Of a DNA stretch of 25,518 bases, positions 1 to 9,188 are shown in pieces. Every line of letters starts with the position of its first letter. Positions within the stretch are counted from its first letter, which is position 1. The notes under the pieces were generated by a model. The model had not been told where the DNA came from. It worked only from the letters and a program-made list of their open reading frames with translations, and made no database searches. Position numbers and translations under genes: made by a program. Origin of the DNA: UBA4615 sp046046245 (GTDB lineage: Bacteria; Pseudomonadota; Gammaproteobacteria; Burkholderiales; Burkholderiaceae_E); assembly GCA_046046245.1 (NCBI GenBank), contig JBJOKE010000036.1:1-25518 (forward strand), in the 5' to 3' direction.

Positions 1-3000
1 GGTTCTCGATGTTCGACAGCACGTCGCCCGAGGCGTCGCCCGTGCTCGTCTGCGCCGTCGACAGGCCCAGGTTCACCGTCACGCCCGCCGACGAGCCGGC
101 GTAGCTCGCCGTGTCGACGCCCGCGCCGCCATCGAGCGTGTCCGCGCCCGCACGGCCCTCGAGCACGTCGTCGCCCGTATCGCCCGACAGCTGGTTCGCA
201 CCGCCGTCGCCCGACAGCCGGTCGGCCAGCAGCGAGCCGGCCAGGCCTTCGATCGAGCTCAGCGTGTCGCCGGCGGCGTCACCGGCACCGCCCTGCGGAC
301 CGGAGATCGCCAGGTCGACCGTCACGCCCTGGGTCGAGCTGGCATAGCTCGCGACGTCGACTCCGTTGCCGCCGACGATCGCGTCGCCGCTGCCGCGGCC
401 CTCGAGCACGTCGTCGCCGTCGCCGCCCGTCAGCACGTTCGCGCCGGCGTCGCCGCGCAGCGTGTCGGCCTGCGCCGAACCGGTCAGGTTCTCGATGTTC
501 GACAGCACGTCGCCCGAGGCCGAACCCGCGCTCACCTGGACGCCGGTGTTCGCCAGGTCGACGGTCACGCCGAGCGTGGAGTCGCCATAGCCCGCGGTGT
601 CGACGCCGGAGCCGCCGTTCAGCTCGTCGGCGCCGCCGCGGCCCTGGAGGACGTCGTTGCCATCGCCGCCGTCGAGGCGGTTCGCGCCGGCATCGCCGCG
701 CAGCACGTCGGTGAGCGCCGAGCCGGAGACGTTCTCGAACTCGGACAGCACGTCGCCCGCCGCGTCGCCGCCGCTGGCCTGCGCGCCGAGGGTCGTCAGG
801 TCCACCGTCACACCGGCCGAGGCGCTCGCGTAGCTGACGGTGTCGTTGCCGGCACCGCCGGACAGCGTGTCGGCGCCCGCGCGGCCCTCGATGGTGTCGT
901 CGCCCGTGTCGCCGGACAGCACGTTGGCCCCGGCGTCGCCGCGCAAGGTGTCGGCGCCCGCCGAGCCGGCCAGGTTCTCGATCGTGACCAGCACGTCGCC
1001 CGCGGCGTCGCCGCCGGCCTGGAACGCCTCGTTGAGGTCGACGTTGACGCCGAGCGCGGAGCTCGCGTAGCTCGCGGTGTCGTTGCCCGAGCCGCCCTCG
1101 ACGGTGTCCGCACCGCCGCGGCCCTCGAGCACGTCGTCGCCCGACCCGCCGTGCAGCGAGTTGGCGGCGGCGTCGCCGCGCAGCGTATCGGCCTGCGCCG
1201 AGCCGATCAGCGACTCGACGTGGGTCAGCACGTCGCCCGCCGCGTCGCCGGTGCCCCCCTGGGCGCCGACGATCTGCAGGTCCACCGAGACGCCGGCCGA
1301 CGAGCTCGCGTAGGAGACCACGTCGCGGCCGTCGCCGCCGTCGAGGGTATCCGCACCGTCGCGGCCGTCGAGCACGTCGTTGCCCGCCCCGCCCTGCAGG
1401 ACGTTGGCCTGGGCGTCGCCCGACAGCGTGTCGTCGTTCGCCGAGCCCACCAGGTTGTCGATGTCGGACAGCACGTCGCCGGCGGCGTCGCCGGTCGAGG
1501 TCTGCGCACCCGAGACCGCCAGGTCCACCTGCACGGCGTCCGCGGAATCGAAGTAGGTCGCGGTGTCGCGTCCGTTGCCGCCGATCAGCGTATCGGCGCC
1601 GGCGCGACCCTGCAGCACGTCGTCGCCGTCACCGCCGTCGAGGCGGTTGCCGTACTGGTTGCCGCGCAGCGTGTCGGCCTGGGCCGAGCCCAGCAGACCG
1701 TCGACGCCCGTGAGCACGTCGCCGCTCGCGTCGCCCGCACTGACCTGGGCGGTCGACGATCTCAGGTCGACCGTCACCCCCGCGGAGGAACTCGCAAAGC
1801 TCGCGGTGTCGAAGCCGTCGCCGCCCGACAGGGTGTCGGCCCCGGCACGGCCCTCGAACACGTCGTCACCCGTGCCGCCGTCCAGCAGGTTCGCCCCGGC
1901 GTCGCCACGCAGCGTGTCCGCGAAGGTCGAACCCGTCAGGTTCTCGATGGTGCCCAGCACGTCGCCCGACGCGTCGCCCGCGCTCGCCTGCGCGCCGGCG
2001 ATCGTCAGGTCGACGGTGACGCCCTCGCCCGAGCTCGCGTAGCTCGCCGTGTCGACGCCGGTGCCGCCGACCAGCGTGTCGGCGCCGTCGCGACCCTCGA
2101 GCACGTCGCTGCCGGAGCTGCCGTTCAGCGAGTTCGCGTTCGCGTCGCCGCGCAGCGTGTCGGCGGAGCTCGTGCCGAGCAGCGACTCGACGTTCGACAG
2201 CACGTCGCCGTCGGCGTCACCGCCGCTGACCTGCGCGCCGCTGAGCGACAGGTCGACCGTCACGCCCTGGGTCGAGTTGGCATAGCTCACCGTGTCGGTG
2301 CCCGAACCGCCATCGAGCGTGTCGGCGCCCGCGCGGCCGTCGAGCACGTCGTTGCCGCCCTGACCACGCAGCCAGTTCGCGCCGGCGTCGCCGCGCAGCG
2401 TGTCGGCATAGACCGACCCGTTCAGCCCATCGATGCCCGAGAGCACGTCGCCGGCCGCGTCGCCGCCGCCGGCCTGCGCGCCGGCGACCGTCAGGTCGAC
2501 CGTCACGCCGGCCGCCGAACCGGCGTAGCTCGCGACGTCGGAGCCGCTGCCGCCGAACAGCTGGTCCGCGCCGGCACGGCCTTCGAGCGTGTCGTCGCCG
2601 TCGCCGCCGACCAGCACGTTCGAGCTCGCGTCGCCGCGCAGCGTATCGGAGAAGGTCGAACCGGTCAGGTTCTCGATCTCCTGCAGCACGTCGCCCGACG
2701 CGTCGCCACCGCTGGTCTGCGCGCCGCTGACGGTCAGGTCGACCGTCACGGCGGCGCCCGACCTCGCGTAGCTCGCGGTGTCGACGCCGGCGCCACCGGT
2801 CAGGGTGTCCGCGCCGCCGCGGCCCTCGAGCACGTCGTTGCGCGCGCCGCCCGACAGCGCGTTCGCCTGCGAGTTGCCCGACAGCTGGTCGTCGTAGGCC
2901 GAGCCCTCGACGTTCTCGATGTTCGACAGCCGGTCGCTGGTCGCCCAGCCGGCCCCGACGCCGGCCTGCGCCACCGACGACAGGTCGACGGCGACCGAGC

Positions 3001-5890
3001 CGGCCGCGAGCGAGTAGTCGACCGTGTCGACGCCATCGCCGCCCTCGAAGTCGTTGGCGGACGCCGACGCGTAGAGCCGGTCGGACAGCGCCGAACCGAC
3101 GACGTTCTCGACGCCGTTCAGCACATCGCCCTGCGCGTCGCCACCCGAGCCGGCCACGCCATCCAGCCGCACGGAGACGCCGACCAGCGAGTTGGCGTAG
3201 GTGGCGGTGTCGACGCCCGCGCCGCCGTTCAGCGTGTCCGCGCCGGCGCGACCCTCGAGCAGGTCGTCGCCGTCGCCGCCGTCGAGCACGTTGCCGCCGC
3301 CGTCGCCGCGCAGCACGTCGGCCTGACGGCTGCCGGCGACGTTCTCGATGCCGGACAACAGGTCGCCCGAGGCATCGCCGCCCGAGACCTGCTCGCCCGG
3401 GAGCCCGAGGTCCACCGTGACGCCGGACGCCGAGCCGGCATACGACGCGGTGTCGACGCCCGCGGCGCCGACGAGGGTGTCGGCGCCGCCGCGACCTTCG
3501 AGCACGTCGTCGCCCGCGCCGCCGTCGAGGCTGTTCGCGCCGGAGTCGCCGGACAGTCGATCGCCGAAGCCCGAGCCGGCGAGGTGCTCGATGCCGGTCA
3601 GCACGTCGCCCGAGGCGTCGCCGGTCGAGACCTGCGCGCCCGCGGTCGTGAGGTCGACCTGAACGGCCGAGAGCGAACCCGCATACGACGCGGTGTCGGA
3701 GCCGGCGCCGCCGTCCAGCGTGTCGGCGCCTTCGCGGCCCTCGAGCAGGTCGTCGCCCTCCTGGCCTTCCAGCAGGTTGGCGCCGGCGGCGCCGGACAGC
3801 GTGTCGTTGTACGACGAGGCCGATACGTTCTCGATGCTCGACAGCACGTCGCCCGCCGCATCGCCGCCGACCTGCGGCCCCGTCGAACGCAGGTCGACGG
3901 TGACCGCGGCGCCCGAGCCGGCATAGTCGGCCGTATCGGTGCCCGTGCCGCCGTCGAGGACGTCCGCGCCCCCGCCACCGCGCAGCCGGTCGCCGCCGTC
4001 GCCGCCGTACAGGCGGTTGGCGCCCGAGTTGCCGACCAGCGTGTCGCCGAGCGACGAGCCGATCACGTTCTCGACCGACTCGACGACGTCGCCCTGCGCG
4101 TCGCCGCCGGTGTTGGCGGCGCCGGTCAGCAGCGACACGTTGACGCCGCCGGCGGAATCCGAGTACGAGACCGTGTCGTCGCCCTGTCCGCCGACCAGCG
4201 TGTCCGCGCCGCCCCGCCCGATCAGCAGGTCGTCGCCGTCGCCGCCCTCGAGCCGGTTCGTGGCGGCCGTGCCGGCGAGCACGTCGCCGTAGCCGGACCC
4301 GACGACCGCCTCGATGCCCGACAGGCGGTCGCCCTGCGCCGATCCGCCGAAATGGCTGTCGTTGCGGCCGAGGTCGACATCGACCGCGCCGGACGAGGCC
4401 GCGTACGACACCGCGTCGAAGCCGCCGTTGCCGACGATCGTGTTGGCCGCGACCGACGACACGAAGCTGTCGTCGCCCGCGCCGCCGACGACGTTCTCGA
4501 TGCCGAGCAGCAGGTCGCCTTCGGCCGTGCCGCCGCTTGCGGCGGTCGTACCGGTGAGGTCGATCGACACCCCGGTGACGGATTCGGCGTAGTCGACCGC
4601 ATCGATGCCCGCGCCGCCGTTCAGCGTGTCCGCACCGGTGCCGCCGATCAGCGAATCGTCGCCGTCGCCGCCGAGCAGCACGTCGTCGCCGGCGCCGCCG
4701 GCCAGCGTGTCGCTGCCCTGGCCACCCTCGAGCAGGTTCGCGACGTCGTTGCCGCGCAGCTGGTCCGCGTAGGCCGACCCCTTGACGTTCTCGACGTTGG
4801 CGAGCACGTCCCCGTCGGCGTCGCCGCCGAGTTGGGCGCCGGTCCGCGTCAGGTCGACGTTGACCCCCGCCTGGGAGGCGGAGTAGTCGGCGACGTCGAT
4901 GCCCGAGCCGCCCTCGAGGACGTCCGCGCCCGCGCCGCCGATCAGCGAATCGTCGCCCGCGGCGCCGTCGAGCCGGTTCGCGCCGCCATCGCCGATCAGC
5001 GTGTCGCCGAAGCGGCTGCCGACGATGCTCTCGACGCCGATCAGCCGGTCGCCGTCGGCGATGTCGCCGACGCCCGCCGAGCCGTCGAGCCGCACGGTGA
5101 TCGCGCCGGTCGCGTCGTCGTAGCGCGCGGTGTCGTTGCCGTCGCCGCCCAGCAGCAGGTCCGCGTCGGCGCCGCCCACCAGGACGTCATCGCCGCTGCC
5201 GCCGATCAGGGTGTCGTCGCCCTCGCGGCCCTCGAGGCGGTCGTTGCCCCCGCCACCGTCGATCTGGTTGGCCGCGGCGCTGCCGGCGAGCCGGTCGGCG
5301 GCCGCGCTGCCCGACAGGTCCTCGATCGAGACCAGCACGTCGTCTTCGGCATCGCCCCCAGTGCCGGTGCCGGCCTGCAGGTCCACGTCGACCGCGAGCA
5401 GCGAGGCAGCGTAGTCGACGCGGTCGACGCCCGCGCCGCCGTCCAGCGTGTCTGCGCCGGCGCCGCCGTCGAGAACGTCGTCGCCGCCACGGCCCTCGAG
5501 CCGGTTCGCGCCGATGTCGCCGACGAGACGGTCGTTGCCGGCCGAGCCGCGGACGTTCTCGAAGCCCGAGAAGGTGTCGCCCTGCGCGTCGCCGCCGCTG
5601 GCCGCGCCAGACTGCAGGTTGACCGACACCGCCGCGGTCGATTCGGCATAGTCGAGCGTGTCGTTGCCGGCGCCGCCGGTCAGCGTGTCCGCGCCGCCGC
5701 GGCCGGCGACGGCGTCGTCGCCCGCGCCGCTGTTGAGCAGGTTCGCGCCTGCGTCGCCGCGCAGCGTGTCGTCGTAGCCGGAGCCGATCACGCTCTCGAT
5801 CGAGGTGATCTCGTCGCCGACCGCGCCGAGGCCCGAGACCGTCTGCGCCGCGAGGTCGACCGCGACCGAGCCGGTCGCGTCGGCCCAGCT
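1..5890 (-). repeat. Tandem array of ~25 RTX/spacer units within the giant protein gene
   Basis: A landmark aromatic codon (usually Tyr in SYAxS) recurs with its central base at 102, 345, 588, 831, 1068, 1311, 1554, 1797, 2040, 2283, 2526, 2769, 3015, 3198, 3441, 3684, 3924, 4164, 4404, 4590, 4884, 5121, 5412, 5649 and 5886. Most spacings are 243 bp (81 residues). Each unit has a ~40-residue beta-rich spacer (pattern VTVDL...GGDAAGDxLSxxENVxGS) followed by about four RTX nonapeptides (for example LSGDTGDDV, LEGRAGADT, LDGGAGVDT). About 100 nonapeptides are therefore visible. Units nearer the N-terminus of the protein (high coordinates) are more irregular. Confidence 0.93.
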
Positions 5891-7345
5891 CGCGGTGTCG
5901 CGGCCGGTGCCGCCGTCGAGGGTGTCGGCCCCCGCGCCGCCCACCAGGGTGTCGTCGCCGACCCCGCCGAACAGCTGGTCGTTGCCGTCTTCGCCGTAGA
6001 GCTTGTCGCTGCCCGCCTGGCCGCGGACCACGTCGTCGCCCGCACCCGCGCGGATCTCGTCCGCGAGGCCGCGCAGCGGCAGCACGAAGACCGGGTCACC
6101 GGTGACCGGGTCGACGCTGATCATGTCGGCCGGCCCGTTGACCTCCTGCACCAGCACGTCGACCGAGCGCGTGACCTGGCCCGACGTGCCCTCGACGTCG
6201 GTGAGGTCGATGTTCACGTCCATCGTGAACCGCGACGGCTCCGCGTCGTCCGACACCGGATAGGTGATCGTGATCTTCAGGCTCGACAGGTCGACGCCGG
6301 GCGCGAGGTTCAGCTTCCAGTTGCCGTCGTCCTGACGGGTCGCATCCGACAGCGTGTACTCGGCCGGGATCCCGGAGATGACGATCGAGCGGACCTCGCT
6401 CACGCCGAGGACCGACATCGTGAGCACGCGGGCGAACGAGCCGTCCGGCGCCGCGGCCGAGTCGCCTTCGATCACGTCGGCCTGCGCGGTGCCGCGCAGC
6501 ACCTCGGACGCGGACTGGACGTTCGGGTTGGTGTCGGAGTCGGAGTTCGCGATGCCGCCGGCACCGCGCAGGTGGACGCCGCCGCCGGCGAGCGTCTCGG
6601 ACTTCTCGCCGACCACGTTCACCAGCCGGATCTCCAGGATCGGCTTCGGGGGCAGCGACACTTCGATCGGCTTCGGCGGCGGCGGCTCGGCCGGCGGCGG
6701 CGGCGGCGGCGGCGGCGGGGGCGGCGGCGGCGGATCGGCCGGCGGCTTCTGCACGATCACGCCGGGCTTCATCGGCACCGCGCTGAACGGCGAGGCCTCC
6801 TTGGGCGGCGGGTTCGGCAGCACCGGCGGATCGTCGAACTGGCCGGCGCCCGCGGCCTTGGCGGCCTTGGCCGCCTGCGCCTCGGTCTGGCTCGAGGCGG
6901 CCTGCGGCACCGGTGCGCCGGCGCGCTCGCCCTGCTCGGCGCCGCCGCGGCGCTCGGCGTCGTTCTCCGCGCCGCGCCGGTTCGAGTCGTCCTGCCCCGC
7001 GCGACGCTTGCCGTCGTCGGCGGCACCGACCGTCGTCTGCTTCTCGGCCGACGACACCGACTGCATCGCATACTTGATCTTGTCGACCTTGCCGACCTCG
7101 GCGAGCACCTCGGGCGAGGGCACCGACTTGCCGTCGGCGAACTGCACCACCGGCGGCCTGGCGTCCATCGCGTCGATCGCGGCGTTCGCCAGCACGACCC
7201 TCGTGCCGTCCTTGAGCACCAGGACGAGATCGAGGTCCGCCGCCTGCACGGTCGCGACCGCGCCGCGTGGCACGTCGACCTTGTAGGCGCCCTCCGCGGC
7301 CTTGACGATCTTCGCGTTCTGCGTGGACGAGAGGCTGTTGCTCAT
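1..7345 (-). CDS. Giant RTX (hemolysin-type calcium-binding repeat) type 1 secreted adhesin-like protein, C-terminus outside window
   Basis: The gene starts at ATG 7345 and the frame stays open to base 2, giving 2,448 visible codons with the 3' end missing. No frameshift is visible: the conserved Tyr/Phe/Trp codon that opens each repeat unit is in frame at all 25 places checked. Order: residues ~15-75 are a beta-rich segment (VDVPRGAV, LVLKDGTRVV) resembling the BapA-type prefix domain of large adhesins; ~100-200 is a charged, Ala-rich linker; Pro205-Pro218 are 14 consecutive prolines; ~285-420 resembles the T1SS-143/cadherin-like domains of secreted adhesins; from ~425 onward are RTX nonapeptides (GGxGxDxLx) in ~81-residue units. 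Calcium-driven folding outside the cell is known for the family. It is last in the visible operon, 96 bp after the MotA-like gene. Function as an adhesin or biofilm matrix protein is inferred; a surface-layer or toxin role is not excluded because the C-terminus is unseen. No strong Shine-Dalgarno precedes the start. Confidence 0.9.
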   Translation of the reverse strand, partial: MSNSLSSTQNAKIVKAAEGAYKVDVPRGAVATVQAADLDLVLVLKDGTRVVLANAAIDAMDARPPVVQFADGKSVPSPEVLAEVGKVDKIKYAMQSVSSAEKQTTVGAADDGKRRAGQDDSNRRGAENDAERRGGAEQGERAGAPVPQAASSQTEAQAAKAAKAAGAGQFDDPPVLPNPPPKEASPFSAVPMKPGVIVQKPPADPPPPPPPPPPPPPPAEPPPPKPIEVSLPPKPILEIRLVNVVGEKSETLAGGGVHLRGAGGIANSDSDTNPNVQSASEVLRGTAQADVIEGDSAAAPDGSFARVLTMSVLGVSEVRSIVISGIPAEYTLSDATRQDDGNWKLNLAPGVDLSSLKITITYPVSDDAEPSRFTMDVNIDLTDVEGTSGQVTRSVDVLVQEVNGPADMISVDPVTGDPVFVLPLRGLADEIRAGAGDDVVRGQAGSDKLYGEDGNDQLFGGVGDDTLVGGAGADTLDGGTGRDTASWADATGSVAVDLAAQTVSGLGAVGDEITSIESVIGSGYDDTLRGDAGANLLNSGAGDDAVAGRGGADTLTGGAGNDTLDYAESTAAVSVNLQSGAASGGDAQGDTFSGFENVRGSAGNDRLVGDIGANRLEGRGGDDVLDGGAGADTLDGGAGVDRVDYAASLLAVDVDLQAGTGTGGDAEDDVLVSIEDLSGSAAADRLAGSAAANQIDGGGGNDRLEGREGDDTLIGGSGDDVLVGGADADLLLGGDGNDTARYDDATGAITVRLDGSAGVGDIADGDRLIGVESIVGSRFGDTLIGDGGANRLDGAAGDDSLIGGAGADVLEGGSGIDVADYSASQAGVNVDLTRTGAQLGGDADGDVLANVENVKGSAYADQLRGNDVANLLEGGQGSDTLAGGAGDDVLLGGDGDDSLIGGTGADTLNGGAGIDAVDYAESVTGVSIDLTGTTAASGGTAEGDLLLGIENVVGGAGDDSFVSSVAANTIVGNGGFDAVSYAASSGAVDVDLGRNDSHFGGSAQGDRLSGIEAVVGSGYGDVLAGTAATNRLEGGDGDDLLIGRGGADTLVGGQGDDTVSYSDSAGGVNVSLLTGAANTGGDAQGDVVESVENVIGSSLGDTLVGNSGANRLYGGDGGDRLRGGGGADVLDGGTGTDTADYAGSGAAVTVDLRSTGPQVGGDAAGDVLSSIENVSASSYNDTLSGAAGANLLEGQEGDDLLEGREGADTLDGGAGSDTASYAGSLSAVQVDLTTAGAQVSTGDASGDVLTGIEHLAGSGFGDRLSGDSGANSLDGGAGDDVLEGRGGADTLVGAAGVDTASYAGSASGVTVDLGLPGEQVSGGDASGDLLSGIENVAGSRQADVLRGDGGGNVLDGGDGDDLLEGRAGADTLNGGAGVDTATYANSLVGVSVRLDGVAGSGGDAQGDVLNGVENVVGSALSDRLYASASANDFEGGDGVDTVDYSLAAGSVAVDLSSVAQAGVGAGWATSDRLSNIENVEGSAYDDQLSGNSQANALSGGARNDVLEGRGGADTLTGGAGVDTASYARSGAAVTVDLTVSGAQTSGGDASGDVLQEIENLTGSTFSDTLRGDASSNVLVGGDGDDTLEGRAGADQLFGGSGSDVASYAGSAAGVTVDLTVAGAQAGGGDAAGDVLSGIDGLNGSVYADTLRGDAGANWLRGQGGNDVLDGRAGADTLDGGSGTDTVSYANSTQGVTVDLSLSGAQVSGGDADGDVLSNVESLLGTSSADTLRGDANANSLNGSSGSDVLEGRDGADTLVGGTGVDTASYASSGEGVTVDLTIAGAQASAGDASGDVLGTIENLTGSTFADTLRGDAGANLLDGGTGDDVFEGRAGADTLSGGDGFDTASFASSSAGVTVDLRSSTAQVSAGDASGDVLTGVDGLLGSAQADTLRGNQYGNRLDGGDGDDVLQGRAGADTLIGGNGRDTATYFDSADAVQVDLAVSGAQTSTGDAAGDVLSDIDNLVGSANDDTLSGDAQANVLQGGAGNDVLDGRDGADTLDGGDGRDVVSYASSSAGVSVDLQIVGAQGGTGDAAGDVLTHVESLIGSAQADTLRGDAAANSLHGGSGDDVLEGRGGADTVEGGSGNDTASYASSALGVNVDLNEAFQAGGDAAGDVLVTIENLAGSAGADTLRGDAGANVLSGDTGDDTIEGRAGADTLSGGAGNDTVSYASASAGVTVDLTTLGAQASGGDAAGDVLSEFENVSGSALTDVLRGDAGANRLDGGDGNDVLQGRGGADELNGGSGVDTAGYGDSTLGVTVDLANTGVQVSAGSASGDVLSNIENLTGSAQADTLRGDAGANVLTGGDGDDVLEGRGSGDAIVGGNGVDVASYASSTQGVTVDLAISGPQGGAGDAAGDTLSSIEGLAGSLLADRLSGDGGANQLSGDTGDDVLEGRAGADTLDGGAGVDTASYAGSSAGVTVNLGLSTAQTSTGDASGDVLSNIEN

Positions 7346-7391
7346 GTCGTTCGGCTCGATCTCTGTATGGCTTCGTTCGCTGCGCGGAGAC

Positions 7392-7422
7392 GACGCCGCC
7401 CGGAGCGGGCCCGGGCGGCGTC
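7392..7422 (-). promoter_or_regulatory. Perfect 12-bp stem-loop between the MotA-like gene and the RTX gene
   Basis: GACGCCGCCCGG (7392-7403) and CCGGGCGGCGTC (7411-7422) are perfectly complementary around a 7-nt loop. On the minus-strand transcript the hairpin begins ~20 nt after the MotA-like stop and ends ~45 nt before the RTX start. No T-run follows, so it is not a standard intrinsic terminator. An mRNA processing/stability element or a partial attenuator separating the secretion genes from the giant cargo is plausible. Confidence 0.6.
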
Positions 7423-7441
7423 ACGGGTCGGTCTGCGCGCC

Positions 7442-9169
7442 TCAGTCGTCGTGCGTGGCGCCGGCGCCCTGGTTGGCGGCGAGCTGACCGACGGCCTCGC
7501 GCAGTTCCTTGCGGACCTCGCGACCGATGCCGCCCTTCAGCGCCCGGATCTCCTGCGCGACCATGCCGGCCATCGCGCTGTGCTGCTGCGTCGACTCGGC
7601 CAGCTTGGTCATGTGCTCGACCACCTGCTCGTTGTTCAGGCGCAGGACGGTGCCCAGGCCCGACAGCTGCTTCGCGACGTCGATCTGCGCGCCGCGCGCG
7701 GCGGCGGTGTCGCGGGCCTGCTGCTCGATGCCCGCGGTGATCTGCGTGGTCATGCCCTGCAGGGCGGCGGTCATCTGCTCGATCGCGGTGCCCTGGCGCT
7801 CGGACAGCACCAGCTGGTCGCCGGCGATCTGCTGCAGGTGGCCCAGGCGCGAGGCCCAGCCGGCCATCGCCGCCTGGTTCTCGATGGTGGCCTGGCGCAG
7901 CGCCTGCATCTCGGCGGCGTTGGTCGCCTGCTGCTCGCGCTGCGCGTCGAGCAGCGAGGCCAGCATCTTGCGGGTCGCGTCCTGGCTCTCGGTGACCGAG
8001 GCGAGGTGCGCGCGCATCAGCTCGCGCTCGCGCGCCGCGCCGTCGACCTGCGCCGAGATCCGCCGCTCCAGCGTCGAGATCGCGCCCTGCAGCGACTCGA
8101 CCGCACGGATCTGCGCGGTCACCCCGCCGACCATCGCCTTGCTCTCGGCGAGGTTCTGCTCGGCGAGCTCGCGCATCCGCGGGCCGACGCCGGCGAGATC
8201 GTTGCTGCGCTTGATCGCATCGGTCTGACCGGCGACCGCGGTCGCGAGCTGGTCGAGCTTGCCGAGCACGCCCTCGGTGCGGGCCGCGACGGTGACCGTC
8301 GACTGCAGCGAGCGGTTGAAGGTCTCCTGCGCCTCGCGCTGGACGTCGAGCATGTCGGCCATCGCGTTCGCGAGGAAGCCCTCGCTGACCGACGCGCCGT
8401 TGGCCGCGGCGTTCACCGGCGCGAGCCGCTCGGTGAATTCGGTGACGGTGGCGTGCACGTTGCCGACCAGCGCCGAGCCGAACGCGCGGACCGCCATCAT
8501 GGTCATGCCGAGCACGCTCGAGCCGACCAGGCCGAACATCGACGCCGAGAACGCCGTGCCCATGCCGGCGAGCGGCTTCTGCAGGCCGGTGACCAGCGCG
8601 CCGATCGCCTCGTCGAGGTTGCCGCCGGTACCGAAGTTGCCGATCAGCGCCGAGGTGCCGACCAGGGTCTCCAGCAGACCGATGAAGGTGCCCAGCAGGC
8701 CCAGCGCCACCATGAAGCCGACGAGGAAGTTCGGGAACTCCCAGCGCGCCTCGAGCTCGGCCTTCATCGAGTGGATCTCGGCCTCGATCGCCGCCTGGTC
8801 GACGCGCGAGCGGATGCGCCCGCCGGTCTGCGCGACCGGCTGGAGCACCTTCTTGATGTCGCGCCTGGCGAAGTCCTTGGAGTCGACGATCTCGCGCATC
8901 CGCCTCGCGACGACGTCGGCGTCCTCGTCCTTGCTCGCGTGCGCGGCCTTCGCGAACCGTCGGAGCGCCTTGTCCTCGGTCCACATCTGCCACATGCGCC
9001 AGTACATGAGCATGGCGCCGACGGCCATCGTGATCAGGATCTTCATGTTCAGCGCGAGGTTCGTCTCGATCGCGTGAATCACGAATCCCGAGAACAGAAA
9101 GCCGCCGCCCACGGTGGCTGCCATCGGCAGCGAACCGAGAACGAAGTATTTCCTGAGGTCGCGTTTCAT
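7442..9169 (-). CDS. MotA/TolQ/ExbB-family proton-channel protein with long coiled-coil tail (SiiB/ZorA-like)
   Basis: The protein has 575 residues. Predicted membrane segments lie at ~8-31, ~41-60, ~147-170 (FLVGFMVALGLLGTFIGLLE) and ~202-228 (MGTAFSASMFGLVGSSVLGM). The last two carry the hallmark of the MotA/TolQ/ExbB channel superfamily, and a basic/charged cytoplasmic loop lies between segments 2 and 3. From ~240 to 575 runs a long hydrophilic Ala/Gln/Glu-rich tail, probably coiled coil and cytoplasmic by analogy with MotA topology. This is far longer than TolQ or ExbB (~230-245 residues) and recalls ZorA of Zorya systems. Its partner is very likely the OmpA/MotB-like protein encoded at 10530-11360. 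The start follows the HlyD stop by 19 bp, with AGGA ~11 nt upstream. By analogy with SiiB of Salmonella SPI-4 it would form a proton-conducting channel that drives or controls the type 1 secretion machine. The family is clear; this role is inferred from context. Confidence 0.85.
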   Translation of the reverse strand: MKRDLRKYFVLGSLPMAATVGGGFLFSGFVIHAIETNLALNMKILITMAVGAMLMYWRMWQMWTEDKALRRFAKAAHASKDEDADVVARRMREIVDSKDFARRDIKKVLQPVAQTGGRIRSRVDQAAIEAEIHSMKAELEARWEFPNFLVGFMVALGLLGTFIGLLETLVGTSALIGNFGTGGNLDEAIGALVTGLQKPLAGMGTAFSASMFGLVGSSVLGMTMMAVRAFGSALVGNVHATVTEFTERLAPVNAAANGASVSEGFLANAMADMLDVQREAQETFNRSLQSTVTVAARTEGVLGKLDQLATAVAGQTDAIKRSNDLAGVGPRMRELAEQNLAESKAMVGGVTAQIRAVESLQGAISTLERRISAQVDGAARERELMRAHLASVTESQDATRKMLASLLDAQREQQATNAAEMQALRQATIENQAAMAGWASRLGHLQQIAGDQLVLSERQGTAIEQMTAALQGMTTQITAGIEQQARDTAAARGAQIDVAKQLSGLGTVLRLNNEQVVEHMTKLAESTQQHSAMAGMVAQEIRALKGGIGREVRKELREAVGQLAANQGAGATHDD

Positions 9170-9188
9170 TGCAGTGTGCGTCCTGGAG

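Noticed and set aside
4222..4602. Frameshift or break in the RTX gene where unit spacing changes to 186 and 294 bp
   Set aside because: All landmark codons are in the same frame; the spacing changes are multiples of three and keep the nonapeptide pattern.
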